This document shows positions 14,333 through 25,225 of a stretch of 64,000 bases of DNA, piece by piece. Position 1 is the stretch's first letter. Every line of letters starts with the position of its first letter. The translations under genes were made by a program, and so were the position numbers. Origin of the DNA: UBA830 sp038146925 (GTDB lineage: Bacteria > Pseudomonadota > Alphaproteobacteria > MPNO01 > UBA830); NCBI GenBank assembly GCA_038146925.1, contig JAYQSP010000011.1:1-64000 (forward strand), in the 5' to 3' direction. The notes beneath the pieces are model-generated. The model had not been told where the DNA came from. It made no database searches and saw only the letters and a list, made by a program, of their open reading frames with translations.

Positions 14333-16799
14333 TTATTGGAAAACTTTAAATTTAACCAATAAATTTGGAAGAAGGGACAATGATGAAATAAATGCAATTA
14401 ACATTGCTAGCGCAGTAAAGATTCCAAATAACTGAGTTGGGAAAAAATTAGATAAGGCTAATATTGAAAAACCTGAGGCTATTGTAGCTGCAGTATAAAA
14501 AATTGCTCTTCCAGTTGTTGTGTGAGCATTTTGAAGAGCCATCTCAACTGAATGCGTAATTTTCATTTCTTTTTTATATCTATATATATAGTGAATAGTA
14601 TTGTCTACAGCCATTCCAACACTTATTGCAGCAACAGTTATTGTCATAATGTCTAATGGAATTTTCATTAACCTAAAATACCAACAACCGATGTAGCTAC
14701 AAAGATATTAGGTATTAACCCAATAATCATTATTTTAAATGACTTAAAAATTAACAAAAGCATCAAGGCAATAACACTAAATACCACCAATAATGATCCA
14801 ATTTGTGATTGAAATAATGATTGCAACATATTGTTATATAAAACTGCTAGTCCAGTAATCTCAAATCTATCTTCAGTCAAATTAAATTTTGTTATCAAAT
14901 CATTATTAATTTTTTAGAAGCTCATTTCTATTTTAAATTATCTGCTGACTCATTTACTCTAGTAGAAATTCTAACAACCGAATCATCTTTATTGATATAC
15001 GAATATAAAAGAGTCTCTCTAATATCCTCAGGCAAAACTGATCTCAAGAGAGCAAGCTCTAAGTCATTTAAATCCTCTCCATCATTTATCATCCTTGCGA
15101 GTTTAATGCCGCTCGCTACACTTAATACTTTTCCAATTTCAGGAAGAGAATCTAAATAATCATGTATCTCTTCAAGCTGAGCTAAAGAATAAACATTCCA
15201 CCAATAACCCGAGGCGTTACTATTTTCGTCATCAAAAAGGCTATCATCAAAGAATTCATCATCAATTAAATCATCTGAAACACTAAATTGTGGTTCTTTA
15301 ATTATGATATCTAGAGTTGCAGTACCACCTAAGTTTTTATCAATTTCAAGCATACCTTGATGAATTTCAGTCTCTTCATCAAAATAATCGATAAATCTAT
15401 TTTCAACTACTAGTCTAGTTGTACCAAATAATAGGATACAAAAAATCAAACCAAAGGTTAGGTATATCAGCGTAGCATTATTTTTTGAAATTAATAATAT
15501 GCTATTAGTTATATTATGAAGAGATAAATAATCTTTGCTTTTTATTTTTTTTATTAAGCTTATTGAGCTAGGTAAAAATGAAAAAGTAAAAATAAAAGCT
15601 ATTGATATTCCAAATGCCATCATTTTTCCAAATTCTATTACCGGCTTTAGGTCTCCAAGAAGTAATGATAAAAAAGCTACAGCTGTTGTAAGTGCAGCAA
15701 AAAAGCAAGGCAAGAACATTTGCTCTACAGCATCAATTAATGATTTTTTGTTATCTTCTGGTTCTGCAGATAACTCATTTATTTTTACTAAAACATGAAC
15801 AGTTAATGAAATAGTTAAAATCAATAATAGAGCAATAAAATTTGAAGATACAACGCTTATCTTCCAGTCCATATAGCCAAGAAAACCAGCAGTTACAAAA
15901 GTTGTTAAAAAAGCATTTGATATAGGAAGGACAACAAACTTTATGTTTCCAAAAAGAGATACAGCATTATTGCAAAAATTGAGGCTACTGAAACACCAAA
16001 ATTACTAGATCAGATCTAATGTAATCCATCATATCTGAGGTAATCATTGCAGGGCCTCCAAGGTATAAAGTTGCATTATTTCGATGCAAATCAAGAATAC
16101 TTCTTATCTGTGAGACTAAAGTGGTATTAAAAGCAGATTCGTTATCATTAAGTTCGCTGATTCTTTTATTAATGGTTGTTAGTTCACTTTGGAGTTTTGT
16201 TTTGTCTTCAAATGTAATTGGCTCTTTTGATTTGAGTATATCTAAAATCTTATATCTATCTGATATCAAAGCGTCATACTCATTATTGCCTTGTAAAACA
16301 ATTTGCATAGCAGTGGTAGAACCATCTTTACTAATAATTAAATCACGATAAATTGGATTATTAATGATTTCTTTTTTGCCTTTATAAAATCAATACCATC
16401 TGATGTTAAATCTTTTAAATTATCGGCTACCTCTGTTAGACCTACCTTTGGTTGAAAGAAAATTGGAGCATCAAGAAGAGATAAAACAGAATCAACACCA
16501 TCTAGTTCAGATAATTCTTTTTCTATTTGAGAAAGTTGATTTAAAGACTGATCTGAAAAAAGTTCATATTGAGGCTTAAAGGTAACGATTAAAAAACTTG
16601 AATCGCCAAACTCTTTTTCATTTTCTCTATATTTTTTTAAAGATTCATCTCCTTCTAAAACCAATGCATCTGAAGATGCGTCAAGTTTAAAGTTTGTGAT
16701 GCCCTGAAGTGCAATCAAGACAACAATTAAGACAGAAAATAATACTTTTAATGGATTTTTAACAACGAAAATTGAATATTGAGATATAAATTTTTTCAT
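14333..16799 (-). pseudogene. RND/MMPL-family exporter, broken by several frameshifts
   Basis: Five collinear pieces on the minus strand add up to one protein of about 820 residues. The first has an N-terminal membrane helix and the periplasmic motif D-A-S-S-D-A-L-V-L-E-G-D-E. Later pieces carry the two MMPL/SSD-type membrane bundles, including G-M-A-V-D-N-T-I-H-Y-I-Y-R-Y near the end. This is the HAE3 type of RND protein, which exports hydrophobic compounds or lipids. Breaks lie near 16320-16350, 15880-15990, 14900-14930 and 14668. Each piece keeps high family similarity, so sequence error is more likely than decay. The bolA-like gene lies 1 bp upstream. Confidence 0.85.
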
Positions 16800-16800
16800 A

Positions 16801-17112
16801 TTATTTCTTATTTGCGCATTCAGGTGAATCTAAAATGATAGGATTTAGGGCAAATTCATCATCACTAAAAGGCTGAATGGAAAGAGCATGAATGTTATTC
16901 ATAATGTTGTCTAAACTTTTATACACAAGCTTGTGTCTTTGAACTAATGATAAATTTTTAAAATCATTACTTACTATTACAATTTTAAAATGACTTTCTG
17001 AGTCTTTTGGGACATTGTGCATGAAGCTTTCATTAAGGACCTTTAAAGATGATATATTCATCGAATCAATAAGGCTGTTGATAATTTTATTTTCAATAGG
17101 TCCCCTACTCAT
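16801..17112 (-). CDS. BolA-family protein
   Basis: The 103-residue protein has the BolA core: E-S-H-F-K-I-V-I-V-S near residue 38, S-L-V-Q-R-H-K-L-V-Y-K-S-L near residue 55, and I-H-A-L-S-I-Q near residue 77. BolA proteins partner with monothiol glutaredoxins in iron-sulfur and redox control, with a conserved histidine in the R-H-x-L-V-Y segment. It lies directly before the RND exporter on the same strand with a 1-bp gap. Confidence 0.92.
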   Translation of the reverse strand: MSRGPIENKIINSLIDSMNISSLKVLNESFMHNVPKDSESHFKIVIVSNDFKNLSLVQRHKLVYKSLDNIMNNIHALSIQPFSDDEFALNPIILDSPECANKK

Positions 17113-17162
17113 GACAGTATTATAAATGAATATACCTTTTAAATTTATTTTTTAAATGTAAA

Positions 17163-17630
17163 TTAGGGATAGTTACGGCCTAATAACCTATTGTAAGTAA
17201 GAGCAAATAAAATTATAACAACTGCTCCCAAGGCAACTGGCATTAAAACAAATGATAGGCTTTTGCCACCAAGTATAGCGATAATTGGATTAGCTCCAGC
17301 AGGAGGATGGATTGAATCAAAAGTTGCCATAACAAAGACAGCCAGACCAACAGCAACTCCAAGAGATATAAATGAAGAACCCATTAATGAAAATATAATT
17401 ACTCCACTTAAAGCTGATAATGTATGGCCCAAAAAAATATTTTTTGGCTCTGCTAATGGGCTATCATGAACTGCCATTACCAAAACCATGCTAGCTCCAA
17501 AAGGCGGAATTAACCATATTTCACCATATTCAGAAAAATGTAAATATGAAAGCAAACTAATACATAAAAAAGCACCGAATGCAGATAACAAATTTTCAAA
17601 TATAGTTTTTTTATTAAATATATTTTTCAT
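17163..17630 (-). CDS. HPP-family membrane protein
   Basis: The 155-residue protein has four membrane helices and the defining H-P-P motif in D-S-I-H-P-P-A-G-A-N-P near residue 108. It also has P-P-F-G-A-S-M-V-L and H-T-L-S-A-L-S-G-V, all standard for HPP-family integral proteins. Some members are implicated in nitrite transport in chloroplasts and cyanobacteria. The substrate here is unknown. The C-terminal CBS domains seen in some relatives are absent. Confidence 0.9.
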   Translation of the reverse strand: MKNIFNKKTIFENLLSAFGAFLCISLLSYLHFSEYGEIWLIPPFGASMVLVMAVHDSPLAEPKNIFLGHTLSALSGVIIFSLMGSSFISLGVAVGLAVFVMATFDSIHPPAGANPIIAILGGKSLSFVLMPVALGAVVIILFALTYNRLLGRNYP

Positions 17631-17678
17631 ACTTAAAGATTAACTGATTTTAGATAATTTAGATATTAACTATAAGAA

Positions 17679-17861
17679 TCATCCATCGTGCGGTTGTTCA
17701 TTGATAGTCTCAATTAGTAAAGATATCTCCTCCCATTTAACCCACTCGGATGTATCCATCATTGATGCATATTCTGCAGCTCTTAACATTGCAATAGTTT
17801 GAGCTTCTTCTCCGTACTGGGTAATTAATGAAATAGCTATTTGTCGTAGATTTTCTTTCAT
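17679..17861 (-). CDS. Small 60-residue conserved-looking protein
   Basis: The short protein is soluble and mostly helical, with E-E-A-Q-T-I-A-M-L-R-A-A-E-Y-A-S and E-W-V-K-W-E-E-I-S-L-L-I-E. There is no signal or membrane segment. It lies 48 bp upstream of the HPP gene on the same strand and 57 bp from the divergent gene at 17919. Codon use looks like that of its neighbours, which supports a real gene. I do not recognise a characterised family. Confidence 0.65.
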   Translation of the reverse strand: MKENLRQIAISLITQYGEEAQTIAMLRAAEYASMMDTSEWVKWEEISLLIETINEQPHDG

Positions 17862-17918
17862 CTTAAAAACATATTATCAAGAGATATAAGGTAAAAATAG
17901 ATTTATACTTAATCTCAT

Positions 17919-18896
17919 ATGAATATTTTATGGATTAAAGATGGTAAAAAGGGTCATGAGAAGCAAGTCAAAGCATTGCTCGAAGAACTATCAAAAGCTT
18001 TAAGCATCAAAGTTTACGAAGAAAATTATTTTATAAACTCAACTCAAAGATTTTTTGATGTATTTCATCACGCAACATCCTATATTTTTAAAAAATATGA
18101 TAACTGTGATATTTTAAAATCATATAATCAGAATGATATTCATCTAATTATTGGAGCAGGAAGTAACACACATGCTCGAATAGTTTTATTAAAAAGAGCT
18201 CTTAAAAGTTCTTTTAATAAGAATATTATTGCAATAAGCGTATTAACTCCCTCATTTTTTAAAAACCAGTTTGATTTTATCTGTGCTCCAAGGCACGATA
18301 GCGAAAAATTAAAAAATTCTACAAACACTCTCTTTTTTGATGGCTCTTTAGCAAAAGTTTCTTCTCAAGATCCAGATGATCATATTGGTCTGATTGGTAT
18401 TGGAGGAATCAATAAACACTATCAATTTGATGAGAGTGATTTAATTAAGCAAATTGAATATGTATTAACGCTATATCCAAAAATAAATTGGCATCTATTT
18501 CCATCTAGAAGAACTCCAGATTCAATGATTAATAAGATTAAAGCACTCTCAAATTCATTTTCAAACTTAATTATTTCTTATGAAAACTTTGATGAAATTA
18601 TTAAACAAGCATCTATTAAATTTATAACACAAGATAGTGTAAACATGATTTATGAAAGCCTTTCTACTAAAGGTCAAAGTTTTGTTTTCAATATGAAATA
18701 TAGGACAGAAAATAAAATTACTAAACAACTAGTTGAGATGATTAAGAATAAGCAAATTGGTTATATCGAGAATACATCAATGTCAGATGGTCTTCAGAAA
18801 ATAAAAATTCAACCACAAAATCCATACTCTGATGTACTTGCAGAGGTTGAAAAACTATCTTACAAACTTGTTGAAAAATTGAAAACATACAAATGA
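17919..18896 (+). CDS. ELM1/DUF1022-family protein (putative glycosyltransferase-like)
   Basis: The 325-residue protein starts M-N-I-L-W-I-K-D-G-K-K-G-H-E-K-Q, the typical opening of bacterial ELM1 (DUF1022) proteins. A G-A-G-S-N-T-H segment and a late F-I-T-Q-D-S-V-N-M-I-Y-E-S motif resemble the nucleotide-sugar binding part of GT-B glycosyltransferases. Its stop overlaps the start of the next glycosyltransferase gene by 4 bp (ATGA). The pair probably acts together on a surface glycan or lipid. Confidence 0.85.
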   Translation: MNILWIKDGKKGHEKQVKALLEELSKALSIKVYEENYFINSTQRFFDVFHHATSYIFKKYDNCDILKSYNQNDIHLIIGAGSNTHARIVLLKRALKSSFNKNIIAISVLTPSFFKNQFDFICAPRHDSEKLKNSTNTLFFDGSLAKVSSQDPDDHIGLIGIGGINKHYQFDESDLIKQIEYVLTLYPKINWHLFPSRRTPDSMINKIKALSNSFSNLIISYENFDEIIKQASIKFITQDSVNMIYESLSTKGQSFVFNMKYRTENKITKQLVEMIKNKQIGYIENTSMSDGLQKIKIQPQNPYSDVLAEVEKLSYKLVEKLKTYK

Positions 18897-19864
18897 GAAT
18901 TGCACATCTTGTCTTAAGCAATGTCTATGCTGGAATTGAGCAGCATGTTAATGAACTAATATCACTTCAAGAGAAAGAATGCGAAGTTATCCTAATATGT
19001 AATACTGAAATAGAGAATAAATTTAATTGTTCTAAGATAATTTCCATTAAAAATTTTAGTAGAAATTCTCCATATGGTTTATTGAAATTATTTTTATTAT
19101 TAAAAAGAACAAATTTAGATCTCATACATACTCATGGTTCAAAGACAACTAGCATAATTAATGTAATTAGAAATTTTACTAATATAAAACATATTGCTAC
19201 TGCGCATGGTATTAAGAAAAAAACTGCACCTTTTTTAAAAGCAGATAAGTTAATTGCTGTAAGTAAAAAAATAAAAGATTCAATAAATAGAGAGTCAGTT
19301 GTAATTAATAATTGGTGGTCCCCTGTTCTCCCAAAGGAAATTGAAAGAACACATGATTACGTTTTGGCAGTAGGAAGACTCGAAAAAGTTAAAGGTTTTG
19401 ATTTATTGATAGAATCATGGAAAAACATACCATCAAAATTAGTAATTGTGGGCAAGGGTCAAGAAAAAAATTCATTAAATCAATTAATATCGAATTTTGA
19501 TCTAGATGAAAAAATTAAAATTGTTGATGAAATATCTCAAAAAGAATTAATTAAATACTATCAAGGGGCATCAATGTTAATAGTCTCTTCAAGAAATGAA
19601 GGTGGTCCAAGGGTTGCATTAGAAGCTCTGTATTTAAAAATACCTGTTATTTCCACTAATGTTGGCCATATGGCTGAGATTTTGCCTAGAGAATTATTGG
19701 CAGAACCTAATAATCTTATAGCTTTAACTGATTTAGTTAAAAGATATGTAGGTAATACTAACTACAAACAGGATTCAATTTTTAAATACGTAGCTGAAGA
19801 ATTTTCTCTATCTACAAAAGCTAGTCAAACTTTAAATATTTATAAAGAATTACTCATATCTTAA
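18893..19864 (+). CDS. Glycosyltransferase family 4 (GT-B)
   Basis: The 323-residue protein has the N-terminal half of GT4 enzymes (A-H-L-V-L-S-N-V-Y-A-G-I-E-Q-H-V-N-E-L). The donor-binding half includes A-V-G-R-L-E-K-V-K-G-F-D-L-L-I near residue 160. The E-x7-E type motif occurs in S-S-R-N-E-G-G-P-R-V-A-L-E-A near residue 236. Such enzymes add sugars to lipopolysaccharide or exopolysaccharide on the cytoplasmic face. Translation is probably coupled to the gene before. The 3' end overlaps the convergent permease gene by 15 bp. Confidence 0.92.
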   Translation: MRIAHLVLSNVYAGIEQHVNELISLQEKECEVILICNTEIENKFNCSKIISIKNFSRNSPYGLLKLFLLLKRTNLDLIHTHGSKTTSIINVIRNFTNIKHIATAHGIKKKTAPFLKADKLIAVSKKIKDSINRESVVINNWWSPVLPKEIERTHDYVLAVGRLEKVKGFDLLIESWKNIPSKLVIVGKGQEKNSLNQLISNFDLDEKIKIVDEISQKELIKYYQGASMLIVSSRNEGGPRVALEALYLKIPVISTNVGHMAEILPRELLAEPNNLIALTDLVKRYVGNTNYKQDSIFKYVAEEFSLSTKASQTLNIYKELLIS

Positions 19865-21054
19865 GGAGATAGCAGGATCAAGTTTAGCTGCTTTTCGAGC
19901 TGGCCAAATTCCAAAAAATAAACCAACCATAGCTGAAAAAGTAATAGAACCAATAATGGCACTAAATGGCATTGCAAATGGCCATTCTTGAAATGATGCA
20001 ATTAAATATAGTGTTGAGGCACCAAGGAAAACACCTATTAAGCCACCTATTACACACAATAAAACTGCTTCAACTATAAATTGTGACATTATGGCTTTAT
20101 GAGTTGCACCAAGAGCTTTTCTAAGCCCTATTTCTCTAGTTCTCTCTGTAACAGAAACCAGCATGATATTCATAACTCCAATACCACCAACAATTAAACT
20201 AATACCGGCAATTCCAGCAATTAGATGCAGTAAATATTCCTGTTGCCTGTCTTCTTAAATCAGAAAATTGACTGTAGTCACTAATCCTAAAATCATTATC
20301 ACCACCAGGACCAATATCATGTTGAGCTCTAAGAATTCTTTCGATGTCATCATTATTTCATCAACATTGGCATCTTTTTTACACCAACGTTTATTGAATC
20401 AACATTATCAGTTCCAAATAATCTTTGAGCACCAGTTAAAAGTGGTACATATAATTCCTCATCTGGATTTTGCCAACCTGTACTTCCTTCTTCTTTTAAA
20501 ATACCTATAACTTTATATGCTGTTCCAGCTATAAGAATTTCTTTGTCCAAGACATTTTTTGCAGACGTCTTAAGTTCCTTAGGTACAGCTGAACCAATAA
20601 CTACTAAGTTTTTTCTTCCAAAATTCTTCTTCTTCATTAAAAATTCTTCCATATTCTATTTCATAGCCTCTTACTTGAAAATGAATTGGTAAATTAGCTC
20701 TAATTCTTTGATTAATATTTGCATTAGCAAATTTTACTTGCCTATTCCTGGCCATATTAGGTGATATCATCCAGCTGTGTTCAGTATTTTTTGCTAAAGC
20801 ATAGGAGTCTTTAATGTCTAATGGGATAAGACCTTTTGTAACAGCCTCTTCTGTTTTGACCAGGACTTACAATTAAAGTTCTTGGACCAAAATCATCAAT
20901 TTGTTCATCAAAGCTTTATTTGCACTTGGAACCAAACCAATAACAGCTATAACAGCAGCAGTGCCAATAATTATTGCTAAAGTAGTAAAAAGATCTAACA
21001 ATATTTGATCTAATTGATGTAATTGCAGAGATTATTGATTCTTTTAAATAACAT
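19850..21054 (-). pseudogene. MacB-type ABC transporter permease, broken by many indels
   Basis: The gene starts at an ATG overlapping the adaptor stop (TAATG). Several frames together encode about 400 residues. The N-terminus has L-F-K-E-S-I-I-S-A-I-T-S-I-R-S-N-I-V-R-S-F. A periplasmic domain follows. The C-terminal FtsX-like domain has R-T-R-E-I-G-L-R-K-A-L-G-A-T near residue 300 and ends D-P-A-I-S-L-R-Y-E. These are standard for MacB-type permeases without a fused ATPase. At least five frame changes occur between 20170 and 21050. With the adaptor and ATPase genes it forms a tripartite efflux or lipoprotein-transport system. Confidence 0.85.
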
Positions 21055-22268
21055 TAACCAAAGCTAAATGATGCTTGAACTCTTTCTCTGAAGCGTTTCT
21101 GATAATCAAAAGAGACTTTTACTTGGCAAGATATATACCAAATCATCTTTATTTAAACCTGTTATTACTTTCAACATTAGATAGATCAGATGCACCAATT
21201 TCTACCCATGTTAATTCTGGTCCTTTTTTTGTATCTTTAATTACTATGAACTTATTAAAATTTTCACCAGTTACATAGTTTGATAGAAAATTATCTACCA
21301 CAGATGTTGGAATATTTAAGATACTAGCAGCAGAGTAAATATCTTTTCTGGTTCTTAATGACATAGTTGGAGTACTGACAGAAACATCTTTATTTAATAC
21401 TTCAATGACAACATCTGTATTCATTCCCAAAAGAAGAAGATTCTCATCATTTTCAATATCAATTAACACAGGAAAAGTGGTGACATTCTGTTCGATTCTT
21501 GCCTGAGGCTCTACTTTTTTTACAATCCCAAAAAATTCTTTATCTCTATATGCAGCAACTTTAATGGAAACTATTTGACCTATTGAAACTTTACCAACGT
21601 CAATTTCATCAATTAAGGCTCTGACCCTAACTTTTGATAAATCTGCCATAGTCATAAGAACAGTGCCTCCACCAACTGCAGAAGTTGGAGATGAAATAAC
21701 TTGCCCTACTTCAACAGGTCTTGAGATTATAGTACCTCTAACAGGTGATCTGACTATCGTGTCATCAAGAGCAATTTTTGCATTTTCAAAAGAGACTTCA
21801 TTTCTTACTAATGCTGATTTAGCTTGAGCAAAATTTTCTTCAATATCTTCAAAATCTTTATCCGATATACTTGCATTTGCATGTAACTCTTTACCTCTAT
21901 TAAATTGAGATAGAGCATTTTCAAGCCTTACCTTTGATGCTTCTAAATCAGATTTAGCTTGATTAAGAATATTATTAGGTGTTCTTTGATCAATTTGACC
22001 TAAGATAGCTCCCTTATCTACCAAATCTCCCAACTTCAGCTCCTAAAAATAAAACTTCTCCAGACGCCTTAGATTTTATTTCAATTGATGATATAGCCTC
22101 TATAACACCAGATGCTTCAATTGAAAGCTCTAATCTTTTATTAGTAATATTTTCTTTTTTATAAAAAGTTGTCTCTTGTTGAGCCGCAGGTTCAGAGCCG
22201 CATGCTGCAACAAGTAAAATTACAACAAACAGTGAAGTGCATTTTAATAGATTGTTTTTCATAAGCAT
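21054..22268 (-). pseudogene. MacA/HlyD-type periplasmic adaptor, lipoprotein, frameshifted
   Basis: The N-terminus is a lipoprotein signal (K-C-T-S-L-F-V-V-I-L-L-V-A-A-C-G-S) with cysteine as lipid site. Next come a biotinyl-like strand, a coiled-coil hairpin rich in S-D-L-E-A-S-K and E-N-F-A-Q-A-K, and the barrel segment V-R-S-P-V-R-G-T-I-I-S-R-P-V-E-V-G-Q. All are typical of MacA. Two breaks are clear, one near 22025 and one near 21165. After the latter the normal end continues as D-D-L-V-Y-I-L-P-S-K-S-L. The adaptor would link the inner-membrane ABC pump to an outer-membrane channel, which is not encoded in the window. Confidence 0.87.
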
Positions 22269-22270
22269 AA

Positions 22271-22950
22271 TTATATCTTTAAATCCGATTCAATTAACCC
22301 ATCTCTTATATTGATTATTCTTTTTGATTGTCTAGCTATATCCTCTTCATGAGTAATAAAAATAATCGTTTGACCTTGGCTTCATTGAGTTCTTTGAATA
22401 AATTCATAACATCGTCACCTGTTTGTGAATCAAGATTACCAGTTGGTTCATCAGCAAAAATAATACTTGGATTGTTAACAAGCGCTCTTGCTATAGCAAC
22501 TCTTTGCTGTTGACCTCCAGATAATTCTGATGGGGCATGTGATGTTCTATCAGATAAGCCAACTCTATCTAAAACATTAATAGCACGCTTTTCAGCTTCA
22601 CTCTCATTGACTCCTGCATACTTCATTGGAAGCATAACATTACTTAATGCTGAATTTTTTGCTAAAAGATGAAAAGATTGAAAAACAAATCCAATCTCTT
22701 TATTTCTAATTTTTGCTAATTCATCATCTTCAAGGTTATTTACAAGCTTGTTATTAAGTTCATAAGTCCCTTCTGTTGGTGTGTCTAAACAACCAATGAT
22801 GTTCATTAAAGTTGTTTTGCCTGAACCCGATGGGCCCATAATTGATAAAAACTCTCCCCTTTCAACGGAAAGATCAACACCATTAAGTGCTTTTACTTGC
22901 TCAGAGCCAACCTGAAAAAAACGTTTTAAACTGCGTGTTTGGATTATCAT
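22271..22950 (-). pseudogene. MacB-type ABC transporter ATPase, frameshifted near its end
   Basis: The protein has Walker A G-P-S-G-S-G-K-T-T near residue 39, the LolD/MacB signature L-S-G-G-Q-Q-Q-R-V-A-I-A-R-A, and Walker B I-I-F-A-D-E-P-T-G-N-L-D. A shift near 22375 leads to a false stop. In the other frame the proper end follows, with the switch histidine in T-H-E-E-D-I-A and a stop at 22271. The stop is 2 bp before the adaptor start. It powers the permease at 19850-21054. Confidence 0.9.
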
Positions 22951-22995
22951 ATAATTAAGACAAAAATTTTTTATAAAGGTTTAAATTCATAGTTT

Positions 22996-24222
22996 TTATG
23001 AATTATTGACAATCTCTTCAACAAATGAAATCCACCCTTCAGCTGCTACTTTTGTTTCATCAGACTTGTATGCCTCTTTAAACGCAAGTATAGACTCATC
23101 AAGCCTTCCAAGTTCATATAAACTAATTCCTGAAAGAAGCTCTAATCTGCCTTTTGTTTCATTCCAGCCATATTTTTTCGCATAGTTAAGAAATTTAAGT
23201 GAAAGTGACCAATCTTCATCTTCAAATGCAAATCTTGCAATTTTAAAAGCAATATTTGGATCCTGATCAATTTCTAAAGATTTTTGTAGATACTTAATAC
23301 CTTGCGACCTATCTCTTGATAAGAAATATGAATCAGCAATAAGCTCATAATTTTCTTTAGTTTTATCAAGATAATTATTATTGAATCCGTCTAGCATAGC
23401 TTTAACTGCTTTTTGAGGAAGGTTCTTATATAAAAAATATCTTGCAAGGTCTCTATATTCATTATTTTTAACAAGAAGGTTGTTGTCATATGCTAGCTCA
23501 AGACCTGCAAGAGATTTATCATCATCCTCCTGAGTGAAATATAGCCCACTTAATTGCTTCCAATATTCCTTTTTTTCTGGGTTAAGATATATAAGTAACT
23601 GAGCTAAGTCAGTAGCTTCTTCAAATTTTTTTAATTTATATGCCAATGATAATTCATATCTTAACCAATCTTCATTGTAAGAAAGAGATGAATCATTTGC
23701 AGATTTTATATATTTGTATGCCTGAAGATATTCTTCATTATAATTATATGAAAGACCTAGTATTACTTTTTGTAGAGGCGAAAATTCTTGGCCTCTTTGT
23801 GTTGCAATTTCCTCATACTTTAATAACACCCTTATTACTTGATCATAATCTTTTGTAATAAAGTAAGCTTGAGCAAGGTTGCCTCTTACTTGAAGATTAC
23901 TTATTAAGCATAATTTTTTGTATCTAAGTGCCGCTTCATAAGATTCTATAGCTTGCTCGTATAGTTCTTGAGTGCCATAAAAATTACCTAGCAGCTGATT
24001 AATTAACATTCTTTCGTAACTTTGTTCGTTTTTAAAGTATCGAAAAGATAGTGTATCTAATTCTTTCTTAGCGTTTGTATAATCATCGTCGAGAATATAA
24101 TTATTTATTCTAGTAAGATAGTCTGAAATAAATTTACTAATAGAACAATCATCAGCTCTGGTATCAACAGTAAATAATAAGAAAATTATTGATAAAGTAT
24201 ATTTTTTAAACATTGCAAACAA
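22996..24222 (-). CDS. Periplasmic TPR-repeat protein of the TonB2-type cluster
   Basis: The 408-residue protein has a signal peptide ending T-R-A-D-D. About nine tetratricopeptide-like helical repeats follow, for example A-Y-F-I-T-K-D-Y-D-Q-V-I-R-V-L-L-K-Y and G-I-S-L-Y-E-L-G-R-L-D-E-S-I-L-A-F-K-E-A-Y. It overlaps the tonB gene by 17 bp. A TPR protein in this position is usual at the end of TtpC/TonB2/ExbB/ExbD clusters in marine gammaproteobacteria, where it is thought to assist TonB-dependent uptake. The gene is intact. Confidence 0.88.
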   Translation of the reverse strand: MFAMFKKYTLSIIFLLFTVDTRADDCSISKFISDYLTRINNYILDDDYTNAKKELDTLSFRYFKNEQSYERMLINQLLGNFYGTQELYEQAIESYEAALRYKKLCLISNLQVRGNLAQAYFITKDYDQVIRVLLKYEEIATQRGQEFSPLQKVILGLSYNYNEEYLQAYKYIKSANDSSLSYNEDWLRYELSLAYKLKKFEEATDLAQLLIYLNPEKKEYWKQLSGLYFTQEDDDKSLAGLELAYDNNLLVKNNEYRDLARYFLYKNLPQKAVKAMLDGFNNNYLDKTKENYELIADSYFLSRDRSQGIKYLQKSLEIDQDPNIAFKIARFAFEDEDWSLSLKFLNYAKKYGWNETKGRLELLSGISLYELGRLDESILAFKEAYKSDETKVAAEGWISFVEEIVNNS

Positions 24223-24817
24223 ATTCTACTAGCAATTCACCCTCTTGGTCTACAGCAACGCCATCAATAGTCTTTGGTTTAAATTGCCATCTTCTAACGG
24301 CTCTGGATGCTTCTTTATTAAAAATACTTGGAGGTTTTGCTTGTTTTATTACGACCCTATCAACTTTACCGCTTGCATTAACATTTAAGAGCATCAATAC
24401 AGAGCCATTAATCCCAGCTATAGCTGCCTCTCTAGGACATCTTGGTGTAACTTTTACTATCGGAATTAATTGACTTGTACCGGATGTAAGACTTGAAATT
24501 TCACCCAAAAAAGCACCCTTAAAATCAGTAGGTATAGAGAAATCAGGTATATCAAAATCAAAATTATTAATTGGAGGAGGTTTGTTTGGATCAAGATTTA
24601 ACTCTGGCTGAGGAGGTCTTTCAGGTTTTGGAGGTTTATCTGGTAAGGGTCCTTTGTCTCTCTTGGAGATTATCATTTTCTTTGATGCGTATAAATTCTA
24701 AAAGATTTGGGTTTTTGTTAGCACTTGAAATTTCACCAGATCTCATAATCAGTTGTTGTATTATTAAAAAAATAAAAAAAGTTATTAAAAAAGGTGCAAA
24801 AAATTTAAAGTATTTGG
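24206..24817 (-). pseudogene. tonB: TonB-type energy transducer, frameshifted at the N-terminus
   Basis: The C-terminal domain is clear: P-R-C-P-R-E-A-A-I-A-G-I-N-G-S-V, V-N-A-S-G-K-V-D-R-V-V-I and A-V-R-R-W-Q-F-K-P-K. A proline-rich linker (P-P-K-P-E-R-P-P-Q-P-E-L) precedes it. The membrane anchor, F-F-A-P-F-L-I-T-F-F-I-F-L-I-I followed by about 30 polar residues, is in another frame upstream. That places a one-base shift near 24655. No ATG is in frame before the anchor, so a second error is likely near 24810. TonB carries proton-motive energy from ExbB/ExbD to outer-membrane receptors such as the one at 27897-31012. Confidence 0.87.
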
Positions 24818-24823
24818 TTTAAG

Positions 24824-25225
24824 TTAAGATTCATTTTTAGCTGCTATTGAGATATTTTGCACTCCAGCTAATCGGATTTGATCCATTGCTTCAACAAGTA
24901 ATCCCGATCTTGACTCTTTGTCTGCCTGGATAATGACTGACCCCTCTGGATATTCAATTTTTAATCTTTCAATATTTGCCCTTACAGCTTTTAGATCCAC
25001 TCTTCTTTTATCGATCCATATTTCATTTGTAGCAGTAATCGCAACAAGTATATTTCCTTTCTCATCTCTTTCTGCAGTCTCAGCATTTGGACGATTAATA
25101 TCAACTCCTGTTTCTTTAACAAAAGATGTTGTGACAATAAAGAAAATTAACATGATAAATACAATATCCATCATTGGAGTTAAATCAATGCCACCCTCTT
25201 CTTGTTTTCTTATTTTACGCCTCAA
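24824..25225 (-). CDS. exbD: ExbD biopolymer transport protein
   Basis: The 133-residue protein has the short cytoplasmic start E-E-G-G-I-D-L-T-P-M-M-D-I-V-F-I-M-L-I-F-F-I-V-T. This includes the single membrane helix and its essential aspartate (M-M-D-I-V-F), which takes part in proton flow. A periplasmic domain follows with V-I-I-Q-A-D-K-E-S and M-D-Q-I-R-L-A-G. The gene overlaps exbB by 4 bp. It is intact and of normal length. Confidence 0.95.
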   Translation of the reverse strand: MRRKIRKQEEGGIDLTPMMDIVFIMLIFFIVTTSFVKETGVDINRPNAETAERDEKGNILVAITATNEIWIDKRRVDLKAVRANIERLKIEYPEGSVIIQADKESRSGLLVEAMDQIRLAGVQNISIAAKNES